The notes below the pieces were generated by a model. The model was not told where the DNA came from. It did not search any database and saw only the letters and a program-made list of their open reading frames with translations. The translations under genes were made by a program, and so were the position numbers. Of a stretch of DNA of 18,293 nucleotides, positions 1 to 6,675 are shown piece after piece; within the stretch, counting starts at the first letter, position 1, and every line of letters begins with the position of its first letter. Source of the stretch: B10-G9 sp964627755 (GTDB taxonomy: Bacteria > Chloroflexota > Anaerolineae > Anaerolineales > UBA11858); the NCBI GenBank assembly GCA_964627755.1, contig CAZVIH010000081.1, positions 1 through 18,293 on the forward strand, in the 5' to 3' direction.

Positions 1-40
1 AGCTTGGAAGGCTGATGCCTTACCACTTGGCCACACCCGC
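1..40 (-). tRNA. tRNA-Gly(UCC), 5' half only, cut by window edge
   Basis: Read on the minus strand from 40 to 1, the sequence gives an acceptor 5' strand GCGGGTG, then TG, a D-arm with GCC/GGC stem and a loop containing GTGG, then an anticodon stem starting TCAGC and the seven-base loop CTTCCAA. The anticodon is therefore TCC, which reads GGA glycine codons. The 3' half (rest of the anticodon stem, T-arm, acceptor 3' strand) lies outside the window. The pattern is that of a canonical tRNA-Gly, and a strong promoter lies just upstream. Identity is inferred from the visible half and cannot be confirmed by full cloverleaf folding here. Confidence 0.88.
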
Positions 41-68
41 TGATCTTCTCTATCCCCCAAGCTCCAAG

Positions 69-97
69 ATTATATCAAAGAGGGGTTTATCAGTCAA
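69..97 (-). promoter_or_regulatory. Sigma-70-type promoter of tRNA-Gly
   Basis: On the minus strand TTGACT (97-92) and TATAAT (74-69) are separated by exactly 17 bp, close to the housekeeping consensus. The -10 box ends about 28 bp before the tRNA 5' end at 40, so a short 5' leader would be trimmed. The promoter sits just past the stop of the upstream lipoprotein gene, so the tRNA has its own transcription start. Confidence 0.82.
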
Positions 98-116
98 TTC
101 GGGAACGCATTCTGGC

Positions 117-653
117 CTAGTATGGATAATCCAGCCAGCACGATTCGTTCATCCACAAAACACCCGGCTGCCAGCCTGCTTCATCGAACATGATCAGGAA
201 GGTAGCTGTTGTCGTCAGCCCATCTTCAGTGGAGATATAACGAATAGTGTGAATCCTGGATTTGACATCGTTCCAGAACGTGGTGGAATAGGTCCCCTGC
301 ATTTCCTGGACAAATGGCTGGGTCGCAAACCAGCCCTCCACGATGGCAATTGTGCCGATTGGGCTATCATATCTGATATTACTCGGCCTATCTTCACATA
401 GGAAGTTAGCTGGCTCTGCCCCTTCAGCCTGACCATCACTTGCAGCCAGCAGCGCATCGTTTTTCATCTCCAGGCTGGCCAGCTGTTCTGTCAGGTCTTC
501 AACCTGGTACTCCAGCACTGCGATGGTACCCTCCTGCTCGGTTATCGTGGCTGCCAGGTCTGAAGAGTCAGGGGATAAGGCTTCTTCCGCGGCCGGGGCA
601 GCTGAGCATCCAACCAGAAAAACAAGCGAAACAAGAAGCAACATTTTCTTCAT
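117..653 (-). CDS. Putative lipoprotein with coiled coil, unknown function
   Basis: A 178-residue protein of no family I recognise. The N-terminus has a type II (lipoprotein) signal peptide: MKKMLLL, a hydrophobic stretch, and the lipobox LVGC with Cys16 as the lipidation site, so the mature protein is probably membrane-anchored outside the cytoplasm. Residues about 29-69 are rich in L, E and Q with heptad-like spacing, suggesting a short coiled coil. The globular part (about 85-178) has two cysteines (86 and 172) that could form a disulfide, and several aromatic residues. The start at 653 is chosen over an in-frame ATG at 704 because AAGGAGA lies 8 nt upstream and the signal peptide begins there. 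It is monocistronic as far as visible; the tRNA promoter follows its stop. Function is unknown. Confidence 0.75.
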   Translation of the reverse strand: MKKMLLLVSLVFLVGCSAAPAAEEALSPDSSDLAATITEQEGTIAVLEYQVEDLTEQLASLEMKNDALLAASDGQAEGAEPANFLCEDRPSNIRYDSPIGTIAIVEGWFATQPFVQEMQGTYSTTFWNDVKSRIHTIRYISTEDGLTTTATFLIMFDEAGWQPGVLWMNESCWLDYPY

Positions 654-803
654 TTGAACATCTCCTTGATAGGATTTAACCAGACCTATCATTTCACTTT
701 TCATAACTTGCTACTTAAGATCCTGATAGTTAGGAAATACATCCCGGCTATCGGGGGCCAGAATAAATGATCATTTTGTTGTGGATCTGGTTTTAATTCT
801 TTT

Positions 804-1403
804 TTACCCGCTGATTAAACCCTGGGGACATTTAAATACATCAACCCAGGACCCGAGCGACTTCACATCTGAAAATGTCTTCGCCTTACCATCACACCAC
901 CAGGTGTATTTCACAGTATATTGCCCGGGGATCAAAGTTATCTGACCAAAAGATTTACTCCGGACAGAGAAAAATCCCGTAACTCCGGTATCTGACTCCT
1001 TTAATTCAATCTGGACCCAGGAATCTGTGCGATTCCGGACGCCATATTTAACACAGCCAATATGATCCAAACACCAGTTCTGAAGCATCCAGGGGTTTTC
1101 TGGGGTGGGCTGGGGGTCTTGGATTTCTTCCCCCTCGCCATTATCCCCGGTATCGTCACTTCCGTCACTTTCCTGGGTTCCTTGGGTTTCTTCAGAAGCC
1201 GGAGTGCCATCAGGAGTTGCAGTGTAAGACAGACTCGCTCCAGCCTCCTTGGCCCGCTCCGCAATCAGGGTTCCAGCAACTGAGGTCTTGATATATGCCT
1301 CAGAGACCTGCTGGTTGGCCGTGTTTGGATTGATAGGAATGCAGGCGGTTATACAGAGCGATAATATGAAAATTATCGAAAAGACAAACAGAACTCTTTT
1401 CAT
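804..1403 (-). CDS. Putative lipoprotein with acidic Thr/Pro/Glu linker
   Basis: A 199-residue protein with a lipoprotein signal peptide: basic MKR, hydrophobic core, lipobox ITAC with Cys21. Residues about 57-105 form a low-complexity acidic linker (Thr, Pro, Glu, Asp, Gly, Gln) of the kind common in secreted Chloroflexota proteins. The C-terminal part (about 106-199) is a small globular domain with four cysteines (CLDHIGC near 113-119, then single Cys near 170 and 193), several Trp/Tyr, and alternating hydrophobics that suggest a beta-rich fold. I do not recognise the domain. The start is supported by GAGAGGTG just upstream of ATG and by a well-spaced promoter at 1452-1479. It has no sequence similarity that I can see to the neighbouring lipoprotein, apart from the anchor. 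Confidence 0.75.
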   Translation of the reverse strand: MKRVLFVFSIIFILSLCITACIPINPNTANQQVSEAYIKTSVAGTLIAERAKEAGASLSYTATPDGTPASEETQGTQESDGSDDTGDNGEGEEIQDPQPTPENPWMLQNWCLDHIGCVKYGVRNRTDSWVQIELKESDTGVTGFFSVRSKSFGQITLIPGQYTVKYTWWCDGKAKTFSDVKSLGSWVDVFKCPQGLISG

Positions 1404-1451
1404 CGCACCTCTCTAGTTAAAATAAATTATCTCTGGAAGGTGATTAGGTTG

Positions 1452-1479
1452 ATTATAACATTCTAACAACCCCTCTCAA
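1452..1479 (-). promoter_or_regulatory. Promoter of the second lipoprotein gene
   Basis: Minus-strand TTGAGA (1479-1474), a 16-bp spacer and a perfect TATAAT (1457-1452). The predicted start of transcription lies about 40 nt before the ATG at 1403, leaving room for the observed ribosome binding site. This is a consensus match, not a measured start. Confidence 0.6.
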
Positions 1480-1577
1480 ATGATTTTTTAAGGACCCTTC
1501 ATAAATGTAAAGGGCTTTGAAAATATCACAGAAAACCATAATTCTTAGAGAATGTTTATTTCCCCCCAGACCCTGTT

Positions 1578-1586
1578 TGTTATAAT
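1578..1586 (+). promoter_or_regulatory. Extended -10 promoter of mscL-lipA-antiporter group
   Basis: TGTTATAAT is an extended -10 element (TGn followed by a perfect TATAAT). No good -35 box is seen at the right distance, which is typical for extended -10 promoters. The predicted start near 1593 gives a leader of about 35 nt before mscL. Confidence 0.6.
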
Positions 1587-1627
1587 GAGGACTGCACCTA
1601 ATCAGGGTATTTTACGACGGAGGAAGC

Positions 1628-2083
1628 ATGTTAAAGGAATTCAGGGATTTTGCTCTGCGCGGTAATGTGCTTGATATGGCGGTCGGTATCATCATCGGTG
1701 CTGCCTTCAGCACCATTATCAACTCCTTTGTTACAGATATTCTCATGCCCCCTTTTGGTTGGCTGTTGGGTGGGGTCGATTTTGAAAACTTTTACCTCAC
1801 TGTCAAAACCGGCTCTCCTGTTGGACCCTATACCTCCTTGACCGAAGCCCAGGCGGCTGGCGCTGTTACTGTCAACTACGGCCTTTTTATCAATGCAATT
1901 ATCAGCTTTTTGATCGTAGCGGTCGCCATGTTCCTCTTGATCAGGGCCATTAACCGCCTTCAGGAAGGCCATAAGAAAAAGCAGGCTGAGGCAGCTCCCA
2001 CATCCAAGAACTGCCCCTTCTGTTTCAGCTCCATTCCCATCCAGGCAACCCGCTGCCCTCACTGTACCTCCAGGTTGGATTAG
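1628..2083 (+). CDS. mscL: Large-conductance mechanosensitive channel MscL with C-terminal zinc ribbon
   Basis: MscL forms a homopentameric inner-membrane pore that opens under high membrane tension and releases solutes during hypo-osmotic shock. The N-terminal amphipathic helix and first membrane helix are typical: LKEFRDFALRGNVLDMAVG, then IIGAAFSTIINSFVTDILMPP (residues about 2-41). The periplasmic loop covers about 45-83, and the second helix (NAIISFLIVAVAMFLLI, about 89-105) is followed by a basic cytoplasmic segment. Family members are usually about 130-150 residues; here (151) the usual C-terminal helix is followed by a CPFC...CPHC pair (Cys129, 132, 143, 146) that looks like a small zinc ribbon. 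GGAGGA lies just before the ATG. lipA starts 9 nt after the stop, so the two are probably cotranscribed. Identity is secure; the role of the ribbon is unknown. Confidence 0.95.
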   Translation: MLKEFRDFALRGNVLDMAVGIIIGAAFSTIINSFVTDILMPPFGWLLGGVDFENFYLTVKTGSPVGPYTSLTEAQAAGAVTVNYGLFINAIISFLIVAVAMFLLIRAINRLQEGHKKKQAEAAPTSKNCPFCFSSIPIQATRCPHCTSRLD

Positions 2084-2092
2084 AAAAACACT

Positions 2093-3004
2093 ATGTCATC
2101 CAAACCATCCCGAGACCGTGTAAACCCCCAGGAAGAGAGCGGACACAAACGTTTACCTCCCTGGCTGCGGGTTAAATTCAATAACACCCAGGCCTATCAT
2201 GAAGTGGATTTGTTAATGCAGAACCAATCCATTCATACAGTCTGTCAGGAAGCGCTCTGCCCCAATCGGGGAGAATGCTGGGGCGCCGGCACAGCTACGT
2301 TTTTACTCCTGGGAGATGTCTGCACCCGGGCCTGTAAATTCTGTGATGTAAAACACGGTCAACCCGGCCCCCTGGATTGGGAAGAACCTGAACGGATCGC
2401 TCAATCGATCAAGGCTATGAATCTCGAACACGCCGTGGTCACAAGCGTTAACCGGGATGAAAGGCGGGATGGCGGTGCGCCAATCTTCGCCATGTTGATC
2501 CGCAGGATCCGCCAACTCCAGCCCGGTTGCTCCATAGAAGTCCTCATCCCTGATTTTAAAGGCAGTTTAGAGGCCTTAAAAATCGTCATGGATGCTGGAC
2601 CAGATATCCTCAATCACAACCTGGAAACCATCCCCCAGCTTTTCAAGACGATCCAACCCCAGAGTTCCTATCAGGCATCTAGATCTACACTGGTGAATGC
2701 TAAAAAGCTCGACCCCGGAGCTCTCACAAAGTCAGGATTAATGGTCGGTCTGGGTGAATCTCTGGATGAGATCAAAGAAACCATGCAGGATATCCGAAGC
2801 TGGGAGGTCGATATTCTTACTATCGGGCAGTACCTTCAGCCTAGCAGAAACCATCTGCCGGTTGAGCGTTTTTATAGCCCAGAGGAATTTGAGGCGCTTA
2901 AAGCGTACGGCCTTGAACTGGGTTTTAAATGGGTCGAAAGCGCTCCCCTGGTGCGTTCCTCCTACCACGCCGCCGAGCAGGTACGGGCGCTGAAAGCCCG
3001 CTAA
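2093..3004 (+). CDS. lipA: Lipoyl synthase (radical SAM)
   Basis: Inserts two sulfur atoms at C6 and C8 of protein-bound octanoyl groups to make the lipoyl cofactor of 2-oxoacid dehydrogenases and glycine cleavage H protein; cytoplasmic. The auxiliary 4Fe-4S cluster motif CX4CX5C is Cys51, Cys56, Cys62. The radical SAM motif CX3CX2C is Cys77, Cys81, Cys84, followed by DV. Other family signatures are TSVNRDERRDGGA, NHNLETI, GLMVGLGES and the C-terminal RSSYHA (288-293), whose serine ligates the auxiliary cluster. Length 303 is normal. The Shine-Dalgarno before the ATG is weak, so translation may depend on coupling to mscL, 9 nt upstream. The octanoyltransferase lipB is not in the window. All catalytic residues I can check are present. 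Confidence 0.95.
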   Translation: MSSKPSRDRVNPQEESGHKRLPPWLRVKFNNTQAYHEVDLLMQNQSIHTVCQEALCPNRGECWGAGTATFLLLGDVCTRACKFCDVKHGQPGPLDWEEPERIAQSIKAMNLEHAVVTSVNRDERRDGGAPIFAMLIRRIRQLQPGCSIEVLIPDFKGSLEALKIVMDAGPDILNHNLETIPQLFKTIQPQSSYQASRSTLVNAKKLDPGALTKSGLMVGLGESLDEIKETMQDIRSWEVDILTIGQYLQPSRNHLPVERFYSPEEFEALKAYGLELGFKWVESAPLVRSSYHAAEQVRALKAR

Positions 3005-3049
3005 GGACGCCAGCAAGGCCCGATCATTCCCACTAGTTTAAGGATCCTT

Positions 3050-4918
3050 ATGGAAGAAACCCTTTCCTTTCTACCTTTATTAATTGTCATTTTTCTGGCT
3101 TTTTTAGTGCCCATCGTCCTTTCCCGCTTTAGAAAATTCCGTTTACCGATAGTGGTAGGCGAAATTATTGCCGGTATCGTTATTGGCAGAAGCGGTCTTG
3201 GCTGGGTCCAGCACCATGAAGTGGTCCTGGATCTGCTGGCTGAGTTAGGTTTTGTTTTTTTGATGTTCCTTTCCGGAATGGAAATCGATTTTTCAAACCT
3301 GGGTCTATTCACCAATAAACAGAAGAGTGAAAATCAACCCGCAAGTCCCATCCATCTGGCAGCGATTTCCTTCCTCTTGACCCTGGTTCTCTCGACTTTG
3401 ATTGGTTTGGCATTTACCGGGGCAGGACTGGCTTCCAGTCCCTGGATGATCGCCTTGATTCTCTCAACCACTTCCCTCGGTGTGGTGGTGCCGGTTCTGA
3501 AAGAACAGGGTCTCAGCAACGGCAGGTATGGCCAGACTCTCTTGATCGCTGCCCTGATAGCAGATTTTGTGACCATGCTCTTGATCACAGTTGTCGTAGC
3601 AGCCCTCTCTCAGGGCTTGACTCTCGATATCCTTTTGATCGGCCTGCTTTTTGTGGCCTTTTTCCTTGTGTACTATTTCGGTGGTATTTTCTTCAATCGT
3701 ATTAAAGGGGTCCGGCGTGTTCTGGAAGAGCTCAGCTCCGCTACTTCCCAGATCAAGGTCCGGGCTGCTTTTACAATGATGTTAATATTTGTCGCCCTGG
3801 CCGAAATGCTTGGGACAGAGATCATTTTGGGCGCATTCCTGGCCGGAGCGATCATTTCCTTGTTAAAACGGCCTGAAGACTCCGAATTGGTTCACCAGCT
3901 GGACGCAATTGGATTTGGCTTTTTTATCCCGATCTTTTTCATTATGGTGGGGGTGGATTTTAACCTGGCTTCCCTGATCAATTCACCAAGCGCTATGCTT
4001 CTAGTTCCCTTGCTGCTGGTATCGGCCGCAGCTGTGAAATTGCTCCCTGCCCTGGTTTATAAAACAAGTTTTAGCTGGAAACAGACTCTGGCCGCCGGCA
4101 TACTGCTTTCCAGCCGCCTCTCGCTGATCATTGCTGCCTCGGCGATAGGGATGCGCATCGGTGTTATCAGCGAACCTTTTAACGCGGCAATCATCCTGGT
4201 TGCTATCTTAACGGTCGTGATCGCCCCAGCGGTCTTTATTAAATTGGTCCCTAAGAATGAACTGGAAGAGGACCCTGCCATAGTGGTTATGGGCGCCGGG
4301 CCGCTTGGTCTCCAGGTAGCCCAGCACATCCAGGGCCATGGTGACCCGGTGATAATCATCGACGAGGATCCCGATAGAATTGAAAGGGCAGCCCGCAGTG
4401 GGCTGAAGGGTGTCCAGGCAGCCACAGACAGGTACGACCCGGCCACAGAAGAGCTGCTCAACCAGGCAGACCGGCTCGTTTGCGTCTTCAGCGATATTGA
4501 AAAGAATTACCGCATCTGCAAGCGAGCCAGGACCACATACGGTATCGATCATGTGGTTGCCCGCTTAACCGTCCCGGGTGAGATCCCCCGTTTTGAAAAG
4601 ATAGGAGCAACACCCCTTAATCCCGCCACTGACCAGGCCGTGCTGCTGGGTCTGGTCATCCGCAACCCAACCATGTATGAGCTATTGACCCGGACAGATG
4701 ATTCCAGAGATCTATGTGAAATTGCCATCCGCAATCCGGATTTTCTCAATAAACCTCTCAAAGAGCTCGATTTTCCGGGTGATCTATTGGTGGTAGCGGT
4801 GAGAAAAAAGGGAGAGCTGATCGTACCCCGCGGTGAAACGATCCTGCAGATGGGGGATCATATAACTGTTCTGGGATCAAATGACTGCGTCGGAAATACC
4901 AGGGATCTGTTTGGGTAA
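3050..4918 (+). CDS. CPA2/Kef-type cation:proton antiporter with RCK (TrkA-N, TrkA-C) domains
   Basis: A 622-residue inner-membrane monovalent cation/H+ antiporter (K+ or Na+ not decidable). Residues about 5-400 are 11-13 hydrophobic helices of the Na+/H+ exchanger fold, with the family stretch LPIVVGEIIAGIVIGRSGLG near 32-51 and a membrane aspartate in IADFVTM (Asp172), the likely ion site. Residues about 408-525 form a Rossmann RCK_N domain: IVVMGAGPLGLQV with GxGxxG at 415-420 and Asp438 at the end of the second strand, pointing to NAD(H) control of transport. Residues about 548-622 are a TrkA_C domain ending IVPRGETILQMGDHITVLG. AAGGA lies upstream of the ATG, and the gene starts 45 nt after lipA in the same direction. 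Its stop is 1 nt from the stop of the convergent DUF1786 gene, with no terminator between. Confidence 0.9.
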   Translation: MEETLSFLPLLIVIFLAFLVPIVLSRFRKFRLPIVVGEIIAGIVIGRSGLGWVQHHEVVLDLLAELGFVFLMFLSGMEIDFSNLGLFTNKQKSENQPASPIHLAAISFLLTLVLSTLIGLAFTGAGLASSPWMIALILSTTSLGVVVPVLKEQGLSNGRYGQTLLIAALIADFVTMLLITVVVAALSQGLTLDILLIGLLFVAFFLVYYFGGIFFNRIKGVRRVLEELSSATSQIKVRAAFTMMLIFVALAEMLGTEIILGAFLAGAIISLLKRPEDSELVHQLDAIGFGFFIPIFFIMVGVDFNLASLINSPSAMLLVPLLLVSAAAVKLLPALVYKTSFSWKQTLAAGILLSSRLSLIIAASAIGMRIGVISEPFNAAIILVAILTVVIAPAVFIKLVPKNELEEDPAIVVMGAGPLGLQVAQHIQGHGDPVIIIDEDPDRIERAARSGLKGVQAATDRYDPATEELLNQADRLVCVFSDIEKNYRICKRARTTYGIDHVVARLTVPGEIPRFEKIGATPLNPATDQAVLLGLVIRNPTMYELLTRTDDSRDLCEIAIRNPDFLNKPLKELDFPGDLLVVAVRKKGELIVPRGETILQMGDHITVLGSNDCVGNTRDLFG

Positions 4919-4919
4919 T

Positions 4920-6080
4920 TTATTGAAGTTCCCAGGGTGGTGTGCCTGAATCGGAACTCAATTCAGGATAGAGAGAATTCCGGATCTGCTCTCCGATCAG
5001 GGGGAGTTTGTCAGCGGCTGCGGCCAGAAGGCCAAAACAACCCGTTAACATCATATCTCCATAAGGAGCTGCAAAATAGGTCCGCAGGGTTGATTCCCGC
5101 ATCAGGTTCCGCCGCGGCCCGGTGATCACCACATCATAGTCTCCTTCCCCCAGATGATAAGGTTCATCGGCATGGATCAAGGACCCGTGACCGTGGTCAG
5201 CAAAGATCTCCTGGTGCGTCAGCGTTCCGGACGCAAACAACCTTAAGAACCGGTCCATTTTTTGTCTATCAATTAATCCTGTATGGTGTTCAAAGATACC
5301 CTCAACCTGATTTTCCATCAGCCGGAAGGCCAGGGTATGGAAATTTCCCACATTAGCCACCATTAATCGGTTTCTTTCCCCCACAGCGGGGTCCAGCGTT
5401 GCTCCCAAAACCGCAGCAGGAGCGGTATCCATCACCAACAGCGGGGCATCCAGATCCTTTGCCGAATCTTCCACAGCCTGAAGCCTGGTCATTTTTTCCG
5501 GGATCTCTCCCCGTTGAAAGGCGAGGTTGCTCAATAAAGCTGGGCTAGTTCGATTATCCAGTCGTTCAGCCAGGTAATCAAACCGGAACTGCCGGTCAGA
5601 GTAACCCGGAGGGGCGGCGCCGTGGTCAAACACAGCCACTGCTGCTCCATCCAGATCCGCCAATGAGACATCGAACTGTGTCAGAGCTAGGGAGATAGAC
5701 GGAAGATCAAAATCCTTCAAGCAGATCTGCTGGACATCTGGTGAAAGGGTTTTTACCTCATCATCGGAGATGATCTTTATTCCGCTGGCCTGCAGGGCAT
5801 CGAGGTCATCGTCAAAGGTTCTGGCAGCATCAGGTGTAGCAAATATTTTAAATCCGGCTTCCAGATGGTCTCGGGCTGCCCAGTGGCTGGGCCCTCCACC
5901 CATGGTCAAACCAGTAAGAACAAGATCATCGCCTTTTTTTGTGGCTTCCTTGATCTTGCGAAAAACGAGCATGGTGGGGGATGGTACAACCATTTTATAC
6001 CCGTTCTCTATTGCCAATCCTGATTGGTAAAGATAAATGTCCTGAGTGCCGGTGCCAATATCTACCGTTAGAAATTTCAT
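4920..6080 (-). CDS. DUF1786 family protein, ASKHA-like
   Basis: A 386-residue cytoplasmic protein resembling the DUF1786 family, which is often labelled 'putative pyruvate formate-lyase activating enzyme' without support; no radical SAM CX3CX2C motif is present here. The N-terminus KFLTVDIGTGTQDI (DIGTGTQD at 7-14) looks like the phosphate-1 loop of actin/sugar-kinase-type ATPases. Further conserved-looking stretches are FDHGAAPPG (151-159), MDTAPAAVLGA (217-227), NVGNFHT (243-249, possible second phosphate loop), EHHTG (264-268) and ITGPRRNLM. An ATP-dependent role is an inference from these motifs. AAGGAAT precedes the ATG. It lies 12 nt downstream of the NYN-domain gene and is probably cotranscribed with it. 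The family call rests on memory of its motifs. Confidence 0.75.
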   Translation of the reverse strand: MKFLTVDIGTGTQDIYLYQSGLAIENGYKMVVPSPTMLVFRKIKEATKKGDDLVLTGLTMGGGPSHWAARDHLEAGFKIFATPDAARTFDDDLDALQASGIKIISDDEVKTLSPDVQQICLKDFDLPSISLALTQFDVSLADLDGAAVAVFDHGAAPPGYSDRQFRFDYLAERLDNRTSPALLSNLAFQRGEIPEKMTRLQAVEDSAKDLDAPLLVMDTAPAAVLGATLDPAVGERNRLMVANVGNFHTLAFRLMENQVEGIFEHHTGLIDRQKMDRFLRLFASGTLTHQEIFADHGHGSLIHADEPYHLGEGDYDVVITGPRRNLMRESTLRTYFAAPYGDMMLTGCFGLLAAAADKLPLIGEQIRNSLYPELSSDSGTPPWELQ

Positions 6081-6092
6081 GGATATTCCTTA

Positions 6093-6566
6093 TTATTCAC
6101 TACCCTCAAATTGGCCCAGCCAATAATCAACTTCCCCGCCGGAAATCTCCGGAGTATCTTTTTTATCTGGATCATTGGAATTCCCGGAATTCTCTTTGAT
6201 TAACTCGGCTGCAAATTCCCCTGATTTCAGGGTCTGGCTGTGTGCGCTTTTAGCTTCGATCAGGATTTCTCGGTCAGATGTAACGACAGTCCAATTTTTA
6301 GCGTCTTTTCCCATCCGGGACAGCCGCTTGATTATTGCCTGATCCGCAGTGGTATCTTGACGAACAAAATGGGCTTTCACAGCCCCATAGGATCGGCTGT
6401 CTGCCCAAGCTGCTGGCGCCTGATCAAAATATACCTCTACCCTGGTTTTATGCTGACTGGCAAAAACCTGAAGGATCTGAATCAAGGCGATCTCGTCATC
6501 CAGATCCTTCAAAGAAAGACCAGGAATACAGGGGATCAGGTTATGTCCGTCTATCAGGTATGGCAT
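6093..6566 (-). CDS. NYN/PIN-like RNase domain protein, YacP (Rae1)-like
   Basis: A 157-residue protein with a NYN (PIN-fold) nuclease domain over residues about 1-120. Motifs in order: YLIDGHNLI (Asp6, Asn9), VEVYFDQAP (Asp48), DTTADQAIIKRL (Asp75) and TVVTSDREI (Asp98). These acidic residues would bind metal for phosphodiester cleavage. In Bacillus the YacP relative Rae1 cuts mRNA on the ribosome; whether this protein does so is unknown. The tail (about 126-157) is charged, probably flexible, and ends in EVDYWLGQFEGSE. The ribosome binding site is weak. A good promoter lies about 80 bp upstream, and the DUF1786 gene follows after 12 nt. Confidence 0.82.
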   Translation of the reverse strand: MPYLIDGHNLIPCIPGLSLKDLDDEIALIQILQVFASQHKTRVEVYFDQAPAAWADSRSYGAVKAHFVRQDTTADQAIIKRLSRMGKDAKNWTVVTSDREILIEAKSAHSQTLKSGEFAAELIKENSGNSNDPDKKDTPEISGGEVDYWLGQFEGSE

Positions 6567-6586
6567 ATCTTTGTCCAGTCTCTATC

Positions 6587-6601
6587 CCGCTTAAAAAGCG
6601 G
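6587..6601. repeat. Small inverted repeat in the NYN gene leader
   Basis: CCGCTT, three bases AAA, then AAGCGG: a perfect 6-bp inverted repeat. It would lie in the 5' leader of the minus-strand NYN mRNA and upstream of the plus-strand -10 box at 6621. It could be an operator or a weak RNA hairpin; it has no convincing U-tract. Confidence 0.4.
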
Positions 6602-6620
6602 TGTCTTAAAACCGATAATA

Positions 6621-6629
6621 TGCTATGAT
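6621..6629 (+). promoter_or_regulatory. Probable extended -10 promoter of the lamin-tail gene
   Basis: TGCTATGAT fits an extended -10 element (TGn plus TATGAT, 5 of 6 matches). No clear -35 is seen. It lies 42 bp before the plus-strand ATG at 6671, and the minus-strand promoter of the NYN gene overlaps the transcribed region. Confidence 0.45.
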
Positions 6630-6646
6630 GGAGTACAACTTAGACC

Positions 6647-6675
6647 ATTATACCAAAGGCGATTTTTCCTATGAA
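6647..6675 (-). promoter_or_regulatory. Promoter of the NYN-DUF1786 pair
   Basis: On the minus strand TTCATA (6675-6670), 17 bp, then TGGTATAAT, i.e. a perfect TATAAT (6652-6647) with the extended TGn. The -35 box overlaps the start codon of the divergent lamin-tail gene, so the two divergent transcripts overlap at their 5' ends. The predicted leader of the NYN mRNA is about 75 nt. Confidence 0.6.

Noticed and set aside
440..679. Open frames antisense to the lipoproteins, reductase, synthase and other genes
   Set aside because: They lie opposite genes with clear family motifs or signal peptides, lack ribosome binding sites and show low-complexity antisense composition.
654..704. Upstream in-frame ATG at 704 for the first lipoprotein
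   Set aside because: It would bury the signal peptide behind 17 extra residues; the ATG at 653 has AAGGAGA at the right distance and starts directly with the lipoprotein signal.
724..730. Single ACTATCA copy (minus strand) upstream of the first lipoprotein
   Set aside because: A single 7-mer is expected about twice by chance in a window of this size, and no tandem partner is present.
769..778. AATGATCATT palindrome followed by TTTGTTG as terminator
   Set aside because: The stem is AT-rich and short without a real loop, so it would not form a stable RNA hairpin.
4920..6080. Pyruvate formate-lyase activating enzyme as product of the DUF1786 gene
   Set aside because: No CX3CX2C radical SAM motif exists in the protein; the label is a database tradition rather than evidence.
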